Shown one piece after another: positions 1 to 11,700 of a stretch of DNA of 64,000 nt (its first letter is position 1; every line of letters starts with the position of its first letter). The position numbers and the translations under genes are program-made. The stretch comes from Pristionchus mayeri (lineage: Eukaryota > Nematoda > Chromadorea > Rhabditida > Neodiplogasteridae), in NCBI GenBank assembly GCA_036245805.1, contig BTRK01000001.1, positions 22,389,087 to 22,453,086 of the forward strand, written 5' to 3'. Under the pieces are notes generated by a model. That model had not been told where the DNA came from, ran no database searches, and saw only the letters and a list, made by a program, of their open reading frames with translations.

Positions 1-1197
1 GTTCGAGAATAGAATAATCAGATCGAAATGATCACGTAGATTCTTTGCCCTCAGGGTTCCTCTAGTTGTTGTGATTTGGATGTGTTCCTGATCATTTCCA
101 CTCTTCTCTTGAGGTAAAAAAAACACTCTCGGAGTCTGTAGTTGACCTCTCTCTCGAAAGTAGGCACTACTCTAGAATCATGCTGACTTCCTTCTGAAAG
201 TGAGAGGACGAGGTGGCAAAACATCCCTCTGTCTGGTCATCATTCGCAGCCTTTGCTCTCTCGTGCAAGGTGGGCAAAACATGAGGGGGAAGGGGGCGAT
301 ACCCATTGGTTGATTACGGTAGAAGCGAGGCGGCAGAGAAAGTCCATCTGCTCCCAAGATTACTATACCCGAGATATTACCAGGAATACTGGAAGATCTC
401 ACCGTAATCTACAGTATCCATTCACTATTCCGCATGACTTCTCCAAATTGCGAGTGTTCCACACAAATTCGGTCCACGATTCGGCATGTTTTTTTCCCTA
501 ATTCGCGTGCATCCTTCATTTGTCGCGTGAGAGTGCGAGAAGGCTGTTGACCAGTGGATTCACTCGTCACTCATCCGAGGACGTCCTGAATTGGAGAAGT
601 TCCCACTACAGTGGAAGACTGACGCAGACGACCTCTCTTCCTCCCTCGTTCGAAGCCCCGATCAACAATAACAATAGGAGAATTGGTCGGGCCAGATGAT
701 AAACAGGGATGTGCATGCCAAGAGAGAGGGAGGTCACGTTGGGTTCCCCATGAACTCAGCCATGGTTATTCGACGCAGGCATAAACAGGATTACTTCCCT
801 ACAGTAATCAAGAGTACAGGAAGACTCGATCGTAAACTGTCTATCAGACACGTTCATTGAATGACTCGCCGTGTTGATGGGGGGACAGCATAGTGTATTC
901 TACTCGGGAGTAAAGACTACCGGGATGGAAACGTGTCTTCTTCCTTATCTCGAGGAGGGCAACAGTTTCGGAGAGGGAGAGGAATGTGTAGGAATGGAGT
1001 GGAATGATGATGGGATGGGATCGTCAGTCTTTCATCATTCCCTCCGTTTCTCCCATCGAATCTGTCGTCGAAGGGAGGAAGGAGGGCACTGAGCAATGGA
1101 ATCTCAGTGACGAGAAGAGAAGCACTGTGATAGGGGACACTCTACTCTATTCGTAAGGTGCACGAAAGGACCATCGAACCTCCTCTGATAAGAAGAG

Positions 1198-4100
1198 CAC
1201 GTGAATGGTTCCGAGTTTCGCGCCCAAGGAGACTGATATGATTCGAAAGAGGAGTCTACAGTGAGAATCGTGCGATCCCCGTGACGATCTGGATGGGATC
1301 ATCTTACTTTCTCCCTTCGTAATTCCCTCTCCCCATGCTCATCACATGCCTTTCTTGGTCGACTCGCACCAGGGGGTGGTCCTTCCCTTCCGGTAGAGGA
1401 GAGAGTTCATCTGTCGATGATCCCCTTCCTCAACTTCTTGTTTTGGTTGTTGTCTCCTCCATAGTTCGCACACTCCGGAGGTCAATTCCCTCTTTCCGAA
1501 TGAGTCTGTAGTGCGTACGTGGAAATATAGAGGAAGAGGATGCCCTTTTGTCAACTGCCCTCCATTTACTATCCTTCGAAGGCACAAATACGCGTGTGTG
1601 GAGGGTGAGTGTGTGATGGAGAGTGTCTGTTGACTAGTCTGACCCTCTCGTCGACTCATCCTTCCTTGTTTCGAAATGAGCAGCAGAGTAATCTGCTCCT
1701 CCCTCGGTGGATTCAACTGCAGGGATGAGTAAGGGAGACGACTCATCACTCAATTGGAGCAACTGCGAATGTCCCACTCGATGAGAGAACCGATGGAAAG
1801 CTCGTCGTCATACTCGGAATTCCAGGCAATTGAATGGGGTAAAACATCATAAGTACCCGTGCTCAGATGCACAAATAGTGAACAGTTCACAGAGGAAATG
1901 TGCGAGAATCAGATGTAATGGGGGCGATTCGCCGTGTCACTACGCACTGCACTTCATGACGAGTTCTCGTTTGTTTAGGTGGATACCACGTGGAATCCCG
2001 TCCTTTCCACTTGTACACTACACAGTACAGACTAGAACGTTCCCTCGATTGCAGGAACTTTTCTGACACACTTTTACGAAAGCATACTGTTTACAAGGAG
2101 AAAACGTACTTGGAAGAGTCCTCTATTTCAAGAGGCCCATGATATGTTTAAAAACTATTTTTTTGTCAAAAGTGGTCTTGCATGGGTCCTGCAGAGCGTG
2201 TCCGTAAACACGTTGAATGGATGCCTCCCACTCCTTCCTCGATGAGTGGCCCCTTCCCTCCTACATTTTAGTGGAATCTCTTGCTCCAAGCAACGCGAAG
2301 CAAGAAGAGAGCGAGCATCGTGTGTCTGAGAGTATTCCCACCATCTGCTCATTGGTCTCTTACCCTAAAAAGTACAGTCTGCAGAGATTGCCGTTGATTA
2401 CTCCCTCCACTCACAGTTCCATCACGATGTGTATCTCCTATTTACCGAGCTGTGATTCCGTAGTCCGTACTACAGGGAGACCCTCTCGGAGGCTTCTCGG
2501 CCGCACCCATTTTCACTGCCCCAGACAGTTCAATTTCCTAATTTAGTGCTGGACTCGACTCGATTCGTGTTTTGTCCGTCTGGAGGGAAAAAAGCAGACG
2601 AATGCAGATGAAGAAATTGAGAATGACAGTCTGTCCCCACTTTGCCCCGTAGACTCCATCCCTCCTGCACCCTTCGCTCTTCCAGACAGATAAAATGTCA
2701 TGGACGAAGCAACAAATAATGACGCCTTTCCTGCGTGTTTCCCTTTGGTCCTCGGTACACTCCCTCTCTGCTCACGAGCTGTGGTCGGAAGAGTGCTATT
2801 ATTCAATGCTGGCTGAAGTTCTCGGTAGGAACTCGTGCCAAAACAAGCAGGAGGCCACGCTCCGAAGAGAGGGACGGGGAGGGAGGGGGAGGAGGGGGGG
2901 AGGGAGAGGGGAGGGAGGGGAGGGAGGGGGAGAGGGAAGGGAGCGGCTGTACTTGGTGTTGTCGTGAAGCGGGGATGAGGCCCCGCTGCTAGAATGGACA
3001 CTAGTCTGATTGTGAAAACAGCCTCGAGAGGGAGGGGGAGAGGTTACTCGGGGGATTGAGACCATTGCTCGTTCCCTCAAGGATCACGTGCACTTCCACC
3101 CAAGAGACCTCCTGAACTTATCAGCAGAAATGAGATTGATTAGAGAGATTGGATGATATTCAGTGGATTGCCATCCTGATTGAGATTAGTCCCTCCTAGC
3201 AGGAAGCTCCACGTGCTGTAATAGGCGCGACTTCCGATGGATTGAGGGTGGGGATTAGTCTCTCCCTCTCTCTCCAATAGCCCCGCTTAGAGACCAGGGG
3301 CTTCTCTCTGCCCACACTAAAACCATCACTTGGACGACTGATCTGCAGCATTAGCAGCCACTTTGCGCAATTGAGTCGATTGGATCCCCGGTAGACAGGG
3401 GTTTCCCTCCCTCCTGATAGACAGTACCCTCGATACCCTCGATCACTGATCGGAGCCCTCTTTCATTCTGACGAAACCGCGTGTTTCTCGCTATCATCAT
3501 CTCGTCAATGGGGAAGAACCCATAAGCGATACAAAGTCCGTGTAGAGGCAACGTGATTGCGACCACTCGTCCCTTTCTTTCCCTTTCACTTGATCACCTT
3601 GCATCAGAAAGGGAGAGACTACGTAGAGAAAGGAGAGCTCTTCCCTCCATTGAACGATCAATGAGTGCCCATTGAAACACGTGGTTAGCCCTTATCACAA
3701 CGAGGATCACTACGAGGGTGCAGATCTCTGTCTCTCCCTTCAGTCTGCGAATCTCGATTCTCCATCAGTTGACTGACTGGGCGAGTGATTCAACACGATC
3801 TTGCACCACTCCAAGTGTCGTTTCCCTTTCCCCCTATCTCCGACCCTCCATCGCGTTTGTCAGCGTCGCTTTTGTGACGAGCGCGTTGAAATGCGTGCTT
3901 TCTATCGCTAAGATCACTCTTCTCGCTCTTTTCTCGATCCTCTTTTGTCACTGAATCGTTGTACTCTTGCGCAGCACTCTCTCCTCTGGATAATGAGAGA
4001 GCATCAACAATCGGAGTCGCATGGTGCCCCTCTGAGTGGGGAATCTCGTGCCTCGCGCGTGATCAGGCTGTTTCTCTGCCCTTTTGACGACGGAAAGAGA

Positions 4101-4711
4101 AGGGAGACGATAAGCAGAATGATAACCATCTCTCCTTATCAATTCGCTCTTTGCCCCTGAGGGGACGAAGCAATGAATGGAATGGTTGGATGATCCTCCA
4201 CCCTCTAATCCACTCCCTCAGATTGCTTCGATTTCCACTAGAGATCATAACTTGATCAGCAGGAGTTCTCGTCTCTCTTCGTCGGGAGGGAGTTGTTTTG
4301 ACTGGGTGCGTCTCTCGTCCATCCTCCCTTCACAGTGTGAGACACAACGTGTTTACTCGCTGCCCTGCTCACTCAGCCAAAGGGCAACGGTCCTGTGGGG
4401 AGAGAGAGGGAAGGGGAATGCACGTGAATGAAGAGAAGGCACGGGTAGGCCTACCATGGGGAGGTCTCTCCCTCTATGGCCCCTTCTGAGGCTGCAATAT
4501 ACTCCATCCCTTACTTCATCCTTCCATCCCTCGTTTGGGGGCAGTTCTTTGTTGGGAAGAGCAGTGTTGCCGAGTGAGACAGCGGGTGACATTGCATCAC
4601 ACGACACCATTGCACCACGTGGTAGTGGCTAGAGGAGTACACAATCGGGTAGTTGAGAGGGGCGAGTCATCCTCCTATCACAATGCTATTCTCCCCCTTC
4701 CAATTCACGTG
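1198..4711. promoter_or_regulatory. Cluster of eight CACGTG E-boxes upstream of mxl
   Basis: The perfect palindrome CACGTG occurs at 1198, 1987, 3085, 3210, 3678, 4421, 4616 and 4706. About one per 4 kb is expected by chance; here there are eight in 3.5 kb, while I found only about six in the remaining 58 kb (6871, 7667, 9848, 13009, 13592, 41712). CACGTG is the canonical site of MYC/MAX/MXL/HLH-30-type bHLH proteins, and the next gene downstream encodes a MAX-like protein, which suggests auto- or cross-regulation. The role is inferred; the site count was made by eye. Confidence 0.5.
2870..2943 (+). repeat. G-rich tract with G-quadruplex potential
   Basis: About 75 bases of GGGAGGGGGAGG-type sequence with more than eight runs of three or more G. 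It would allow G-quadruplex formation on the + strand. It lies between E-boxes of the mxl upstream region. No function is shown. Confidence 0.5.
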
Positions 4712-5707
4712 AATGGGACAGGCAACGTGTCTCCCCCCAATTCTCCGCCCCTCCTCTCTTCCTTCCAATGCTGTACTCTGTCCCCTATCGGTGGTCGGTG
4801 CCGAGAATACTCTGTCCCCCCTGCCCCTCCCCCTGCCCCCTCCTCCTGCCCCCTCCCCCCTGTCCCCCCGTCCCTCCATCCTCCAATCCCTCCTAGACTA
4901 CGTTCCAACTACATCTCGGATCAACACTCGCTGTGAGGAGGGCACTGCAGAGAACAATCACAGAGTGCTGATAGAGATCCCCAAATAAGGTGCACGACCT
5001 TCTCCATTCCCTCCTCACTCACCCTCCATCTCTTCCTCTTGTTACTTGGATACGGTACTCAGAACCACTGCGAGATTCCTACGCCGCCTTCGCTTCCCCA
5101 TTTAGTCATTTCGATCTCTGACGCTTTGTCCTTTCCTCCTTTCATCAGCCCTTTCCCGATTGTAACGTTGTGAGAAAGCACGTTAGCTTCCCATTCCACA
5201 GCTACGTCCCTGGATCTATGATTCCTCCCATTTGATCCCTACCTACGGATACTCTCAGTCTAGACTAGTGCACGCTGCAACTACTGCAACCAGTGATTAG
5301 GGCAGTGGTTATGTCTGAAGTAGTGCCATTCCGAGAATAGACTCCTCGAGTATAACTCACTTCCTCTTGCTTCATCTCGTCCTTTAGAATGCTCGTCCTT
5401 GTTTTGGGTATTGGTCGTCTTCCCTCCTTCTTTCGTTGTTTGTTGCACTCGCTATTTTGACTGTTCCATCCTCTCGCTCCTTCTCTATTTTCTCCTCTCT
5501 CTGCCCACTTTTTGCACTCAGCGTGCTCTGTTCATGCGGGAGGGAGGGAGGAGGGAGGGGGGAGGGAAAGGGGCGGGGCTTCGAGGGGCTTTCCCCCAGT
5601 ACCGCCCCTCCAGCCTTCCTTCACCATTCGCATCTATTGGCTGCCCTCCGAACTCGTGTTCCCTTCAGTCCATCATTGACCCCATCATTCCATCTCCAGA
5701 TTCCATC

Positions 5708-6704
5708 ATGGTTCCCGTCCTCCTCCAATCCAGTCTCTCCTCCATGATCCTTCCTCCTCCTCCTGAGTCGACCACAGCCATTCGAGGTCGCAAGAGAACG
5801 AATGAATCTCTGGAAGGACATCTCTTCTCAAAGAGGAATTCCAACTCTGATCTATCTGATGTGAGTGATATTCCTCCTCTACTCTTCCTCTTCCTTCTCC
5901 TATCACTCTATTGGTCTCTCCTTCAGGATGATTCTGCATCCACTCCTCGTAAGGGATCTCCAGGCATCGACGATGAGAGAAGAGCCCATCACAATGAACT
6001 GGAGAGAAGAAGAAGAGATCACATCAAGGATCACTTCATGTCCCTCAAGGACGCCATTCCCCTCCTCGAAGGAGAGAAGGTACGGTAGTCCCTTTCAGTT
6101 CGTGATAAGTGATGATGGGTGTGCGGTGCAATGGCTACGGTATTCCTTGCAGTCATCTCGTGCTCTCATCCTCAAGCGTGCAGTTGAGTACATCTCGATC
6201 ATCAATCAGCGAGTGGCTGAACAGGCAATGATCATCGAGGAACTGCAGAGAAAGAACGAAGCACTCGTCCATTCCAGTGAGTTATCTCGTTTCTACTGTA
6301 GCCTCTCCTACCGTATGCCCACTCTATCGATCTCTATCTTCTCCCTTCCAGAAGAGCCTTCGACCTCTCCATCCGTGGTTGCTCCTACTCCCGTTCTGCC
6401 CACTACCTCCACAGCATCAGTTGTCTCTCCCCTTCAGTTGGAGTCGATCCCCTCCCCCATCTCTGCTTCTTCCTCCTCCTTCTCTCCCGTGATCCCTTCT
6501 CAACCCTCCGTCCTCCACTTCCAACCAGCCCCTGCAGCAGCTGCAGCAGCCCCGACCCTGGCTGATCTGACGATGCTCCTAGCCCTGCAGCAGCAGCAGA
6601 AGCCTTCGATGGACGCACTGCTGACTAAGGATCTGGCGACTCTCCTCTCGCTCAATTCATTGAAAGAGAACTCGCCTCACTTCATGACCCCTCTCCTCTT
6701 CTGA
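5708..6704 (+). CDS. mxl: MAX-like bHLH-leucine-zipper transcription factor
   Basis: Four exons (5708-5860, 5927-6079, 6153-6276, 6352-6704) join in frame to about 260 residues. Exon 2 carries the basic region and helix 1 (residues about 66-102), including [17 protein letters not shown], with the His, Glu and Arg positions that contact CACGTG. Exon 3 carries helix 2 and a short zipper ([19 protein letters not shown], then heptad Leu/Ile). This order matches MAX and the nematode MXL proteins, which dimerise with MYC/MAD-type partners in the nucleus; which MXL orthologue it is remains open. The C-terminal half is Ser/Pro-rich, then an Ala run and a Gln run, so probably a disordered regulatory tail. 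The start is chosen because a CT-rich tract ending in AG lies 8 bases ahead of the ATG, as for a trans-splice acceptor. The lipase on the other strand converges on its 3' end. Confidence 0.9.
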
Positions 6705-6958
6705 ATTCCCTCTCTCCTCACTCTTCATTGATCTCATCCTACGAGTTCTGTCGTCTAGAGTATTCCATAGAAGATATCCGCATAGTTTATCCCTCTCTTT
6801 GAACGATGGCAGAGTTCTCCAAATGTCTAAACGGCGAGAGTGGTGATCACTCTGGTCCCAGTACCCATCTCACGTGTATCCCACTCAATTCCTTCCCATG
6901 GTCTCAGCCCTTTCCGCTCCCCGTTTCTCGCCTCTCGCTATGTCGTTACTCCATGTAT

Positions 6959-6964
6959 AATAAA
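6959..6964 (+). terminator. Poly(A) signal of mxl
   Basis: AATAAA, about 255 bases after the mxl stop codon, in an AT-rich patch. It is the only close candidate, so the 3' UTR would be roughly 270-280 bases. Confidence 0.6.
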
Positions 6965-6969
6965 GATTA

Positions 6970-8760
6970 TTTTATGATATCGGTGTCTGAGCATGACGAG
7001 AAGGGGATAGACTGGGTCTCGAGATGGGAGGAATGGATGAGTCTGCAAGCTGCAGCCAATGGTGACGGTGCAAGAAGGGGTCACCGACATGTCTACTGTA
7101 TCCCTCTCTGTCTAACTGATGTCAAGGAGACGACGCTAATGCGGGATGGGGATTGGGGTAATGTGTGGTGACATCTCCCCTAGAAGATGGACTGTGTCTC
7201 TGTCTACGGACAAAGGATGGATGCTCATCGTACTAGTCTCGTTGATCGTTTCGTTCCGAGTTACTCGTCCTTCTCGGGAATGATGATGGTTGGAGGAAAG
7301 GAGGGAACGACGAAAACCATAGTGCAGCCTCACCCGAGGGGAAGGAGGGGAGGAAGATAGGGAGGAGGAGGGGGGAGGATGGGGAGGAGGACTGTGTTTT
7401 GCGCCACTCGCGGGGCTAGAAAGACGCTCGACCGATTGAGAGAATAACACTGCACACTGAACGTCACTGAAGAAGTACAGCAGCTTACGGAAAGAAGCAC
7501 GATTCGACACAAGAGGGATCCTTCTCCACTCTCACACCTTCGTGGACTCTCGACCCTCTCCATTCGGGGTCAAAGTGTATCCCTCCCTGAGTTCGATTCA
7601 ATGCTGGCCGCCATTTCTTCGTCTTCTTGCGTGAGATTGACGATGAGATCTCTCTCTCTCTCCATTCACGTGAACACTGTGACCATCTCAGACGGGATTC
7701 CCTCCCTCAGCATCATTCGAGTGCAAGTGATGACCACTGGAATGTAGTCCTTCTCTGGGTTGTTTATCCATTCCCTCAGTTGCATCATCCTTTGGAGTCT
7801 CACGGGACACGGCTGAATTCACCCGGAAATCTTCACCACTTCGATTCTTGTACTCGAGGCAAACAAGTGTAAGAGAGGCAGTTATCATCCTGTGCATGGT
7901 TATTCGTAGTGAAGAGTGTGCAAGGGGCGTCGGACTACGAGGAACACGCGATAGATCAGAGGGGATCTGGAGTGAGCACGGAAGTACCACAATCTGCCAT
8001 TCCTCTTCCACTCGGAACTCTAATCCACAGACAGAAAATACACGCCGTCGGTGAACCCTCGTGGAGAATTAACCTGGCACGCTCATATATCATCCCCTTT
8101 TCCACCCTCACTTCTCTCAATTTAGATAGAGGATTCCAGCTTCCGATCCTGGATAAAAAGTAAGCTAAGTCGAAGAAAAGCTGCTGCTAATGACTATAAG
8201 CATCTGAGCACGAAGCAATCTGGTGTAGGTGTGGAAATTCTCCACGTCGAAGGCAGTTTCTCATAATTTTCATTCTTTCTGGAGATCAGAAAGTGTTGTT
8301 TTCCACATAATTATTACACTTGATGGAGTATAGATTCACTTCCCTTGGTCTTCGGGACGACGAGAGGAAGGGACGACGTCACTGACCTCCACTCGGCAAC
8401 TCCCACTCTCACGAATGCAAAGGATCGTATTGAGATGCGGGAAGGACAATCGGATTCCCCTGTATGGCACTTGTTTACCTGCTCCCTGTTGCTATTTGGA
8501 GTCACCATCGAATCAAGAGGAGGAGTGACAACAGACTGTTCACCACCCACTGCACAGCAGACTCAGATGGATTCCCACGAGGGAGCACTCCCTCTTCACA
8601 GAATCAACCACTGCCTCTCGGTAGCATCGATGCTTCTCGGAATGCCCTTCCCCTTCTCTCCTTCTCTGCTACCGCTAGCGATGACATTCCCTTCAGTTTA
8701 CGTACTCTGCCCCCGTTTACTCCATCTGGTAACCGAGAATAGCCCCTAGACACGGATTTA
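6970..8760. other. Convergent intergenic region, no gene seen
   Basis: Spacer between the 3' ends of mxl (+) and the lipase (-). It holds GA/CT-rich stretches, including a G-rich run near 7340-7395, and one E-box at 7667. No exon structure or domain similarity was found. Confidence 0.6.
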
Positions 8761-11700
8761 TCAGATGAGAATCACGTAAGCGAGAAGGGGAACGAGTGTG
8801 AGGGAGGGGAGGGACGAACTCTTCTTCTTCTTCCCCTGCTGATCTTCCACTGGGAATGGCTTCTCGCAGTAGTCCTCCTGTCCATGGTAGAAGACGTAGA
8901 CTCCGTAGTACCTGGAAGGAATCCCATCCCATCCACTCTCTTCCTCCCCTCACCATCGATGATCCTCCCAGTTGTACTTCGGACTCAGAGAATTGGAGCA
9001 TTGAGGAGAGTCCAGACTGTCTGTACATGCCTGCAGTTGCTCATGTTTAAAGCATATATTTTGGAAAATGAATTAATACAATGAGCCAATAGGTACATAC
9101 AGTGAATGAGGAGGTGTCCCCCATTCCATCTCGGTACCATATCTCTATCCCGTGGTGGTAGGGGCGACGGAAGTCCATGGGATCACAACCCTTGCCCTTG
9201 TCTCTGCAAGGGATCTCTCGTGATCTCGCGATCTCGTTGTGTGCTGACAATGGGATGGATTGTGTAGGGGATCTCGCAGATCCGAGGCCCTTTCGTAGTT
9301 ATGGAAAGAGGAACGGAAGAGGATTCCGAATGTGCTCTAATCACTCGAATTCCAATCGTACGCATGCAACTCTTGCAACTCGAGGCGGTTCTTGTCAACT
9401 CTTCTGTTTGGTGGCACGGGAAGGGAGTGGATGGGAGTGAGCATTGAACCAGTAGAGGAGAGGGTTCAACCAGGTCGAACGAGATTCGAAAGCGTGTGTT
9501 TCCCCGATTAAGCATTGTTCATGGGGATGAATCACCGGATATTCTAGCATTAGTGCGAAATTATTATGATGTGCAGCACAATGAGCGAGCAGAGTCGAGG
9601 TGTTGAGGGGAGTTGTTCACATGATGCTATTTCTATCATCTGCAATGGGTATTTTGTGCTCACTTGCAGGGGGGAAGATGGGGGACCATATCTGCCCTGT
9701 GCACGACCCTCCACGAATCTGCCAATGCAGCCTGTGCATTGTGGGCGAAGACTCGATTGCCCACTCGTGGTTCGCCGTACGTGATCAGTGAGATCTGAAT
9801 GAACGCCCTCAGTCGACACTACAAAACGTGCCTATTCCACTCTACGGCACGTGTTTTCCCCCTCGAGTTACCAGACACATGTGCTTCGATCCATTATGAG
9901 AATACACTCTTTCAGACTCAATTTCGAAGTTTCAAGAAATGCTTCTGTTGACTTCAAATATCGTTTAGCTTCAAATCATTATCATTATTTATCCATTGAT
10001 CAAGGTCTGGGCCTGGTGGATGATACAGTTCTTCCATTTATAGGGGTCTCTTGTGCAAACGCTCCCCCAATTAGCTCCAAGTTGCTTCACAAATTCGTCC
10101 TTCCATCTTGTTTTTGGTCTGCCAATTGGCCTGGCTCGATCGTACGGAGTCCAGTCCATCACTCGTTTTGTCCATCTGTCGTCATTTATATATGCCAGTC
10201 TTGCGGCCCAAAACCATTTCCTTTCCATTGCCTGTGCTCGGATATCTGGGAGAGGGACTTTTAGAGACAGCCAATCATTCGTTCGGCGTTCCAATCTTGT
10301 TACTCCGCACATTTTCCGCATCATACTATGCTGTGCTACAATGAGCCGAGTATGTATCTTTTTCGTCGGACTCCATAGTTCAGATCCATATAACAGAGCT
10401 GGCACAACGCACATCATGTACACTCGTCTCTTCAGTCCCATTTCAATCTTTCTGTTCGTGAGGAACTCGTGAAACCGGTTAAACCCTCTCCATGCACTTC
10501 CGATCCTGCGATTAATTTCTTGCATTAGGCATTGATCAAAAGAGACGCGTATTCCAAGGTAGATGAAAGAATTGACGTATTTCAGAGCTTCGTGGTCAGC
10601 GATTAGTCGTGGCTGGTTTCGATTTGACATAACAACAGTCTTCTTCTTGTTTATAACGAGACCGACTTTCCTGCTTGCTGTGCATAGATCATCTATCATT
10701 GTTTGAGCTTCTTGCGCAAAATCAGAACCCAATACGACGTCATCCGCATATCTGAGATTGTTCAGCCGTTTTCCATCTATATTTATTCCGCAATTCTGCC
10801 AGTTCAGCTCACTAAAACATTCTTGCAGCACTGCATTGAATAAATGAGGGGATAGTGGGTCTCCTTGTCGGACACCTTTTGCTATGTCAATAGGAACTTT
10901 TTCCTTGCCCAATCTCACACATACTTGACTTTTGTTGTACTCATTTCTCATAACGTTCACAATTTTAGAATGTATTCCTTGTTTTGACAATGCTGCCCAA
11001 ACCGAACCGAATTCGATGCTGTCAAACGCTTTGGTATAGTCAATGAAGACCATGAAACAGGGAAAGTCATATTCCATTGATTTGCTTATAATCTCGCTTA
11101 TAGTAAAGGAGTGATCAAGTGTTGAATAATTCCTTCTGAATCCGGCTTGATCGTGAGTTTGGCTTGCATTTAACGTACACTCTATTCGTGTATCGATCGT
11201 GGATGTAAAAACTTTGTAGATCAGATTTAGCAACGCTATCGGTATGTAGTTTGTGATATCTAACTGATTCCCCTTCTTGAATATGAGTGAAATGAGTGAA
11301 TTCGAGAGATTGTCGGGCACTTCCTCCTTGGCGATCCATTCGTTGAATAATGAAGTAAGAGGTTGGGAGATTATATCAATTCCACTCTTCAACATTTCTG
11401 CAGTAATCTTATCTGGGCCAGGAGACTTGCCATTCTTCAATTTCCTGATTGAGCATTCAACTTCACTTTTGAGAATAGGCAAGAAGGTTTCAGTTGATTT
11501 ACACGTCACTCTAGACGGTCTTTGTCTGCTTGCAAATAAATCATCATAATAAGATTTCACAACATGTCTTAAGTCATTTTTGGAGTAGGCGATAGAGCCA
11601 TCGGGCTTTTCCAGCTGATTCATTTGAGTATTTCCGATTTGCGACGATCGTAGCGCTCTTCGTGTACTGTACCCGTATCTAACAGCTTCTCTCACCACTT

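Larger units (their letters stand above)
1..5690. other. Intergenic / upstream region without recognisable gene
   Basis: I see no exon with family similarity or coherent splice structure on either strand. The sequence is mixed GA/CT-rich spacer with G-rich and C-rich runs (about 2870-2943 and 4815-4870). It lies upstream of the MAX-like gene starting at 5708 and contains the E-box cluster annotated separately, so it probably acts as promoter or enhancer DNA, or as an outron of that gene. Confidence 0.6.

Noticed and set aside
5399..5707. Upstream extension of the first mxl exon
   Set aside because: It lacks an ATG in a good context, is low-complexity, and a trans-splice-like acceptor lies just before the ATG at 5708.
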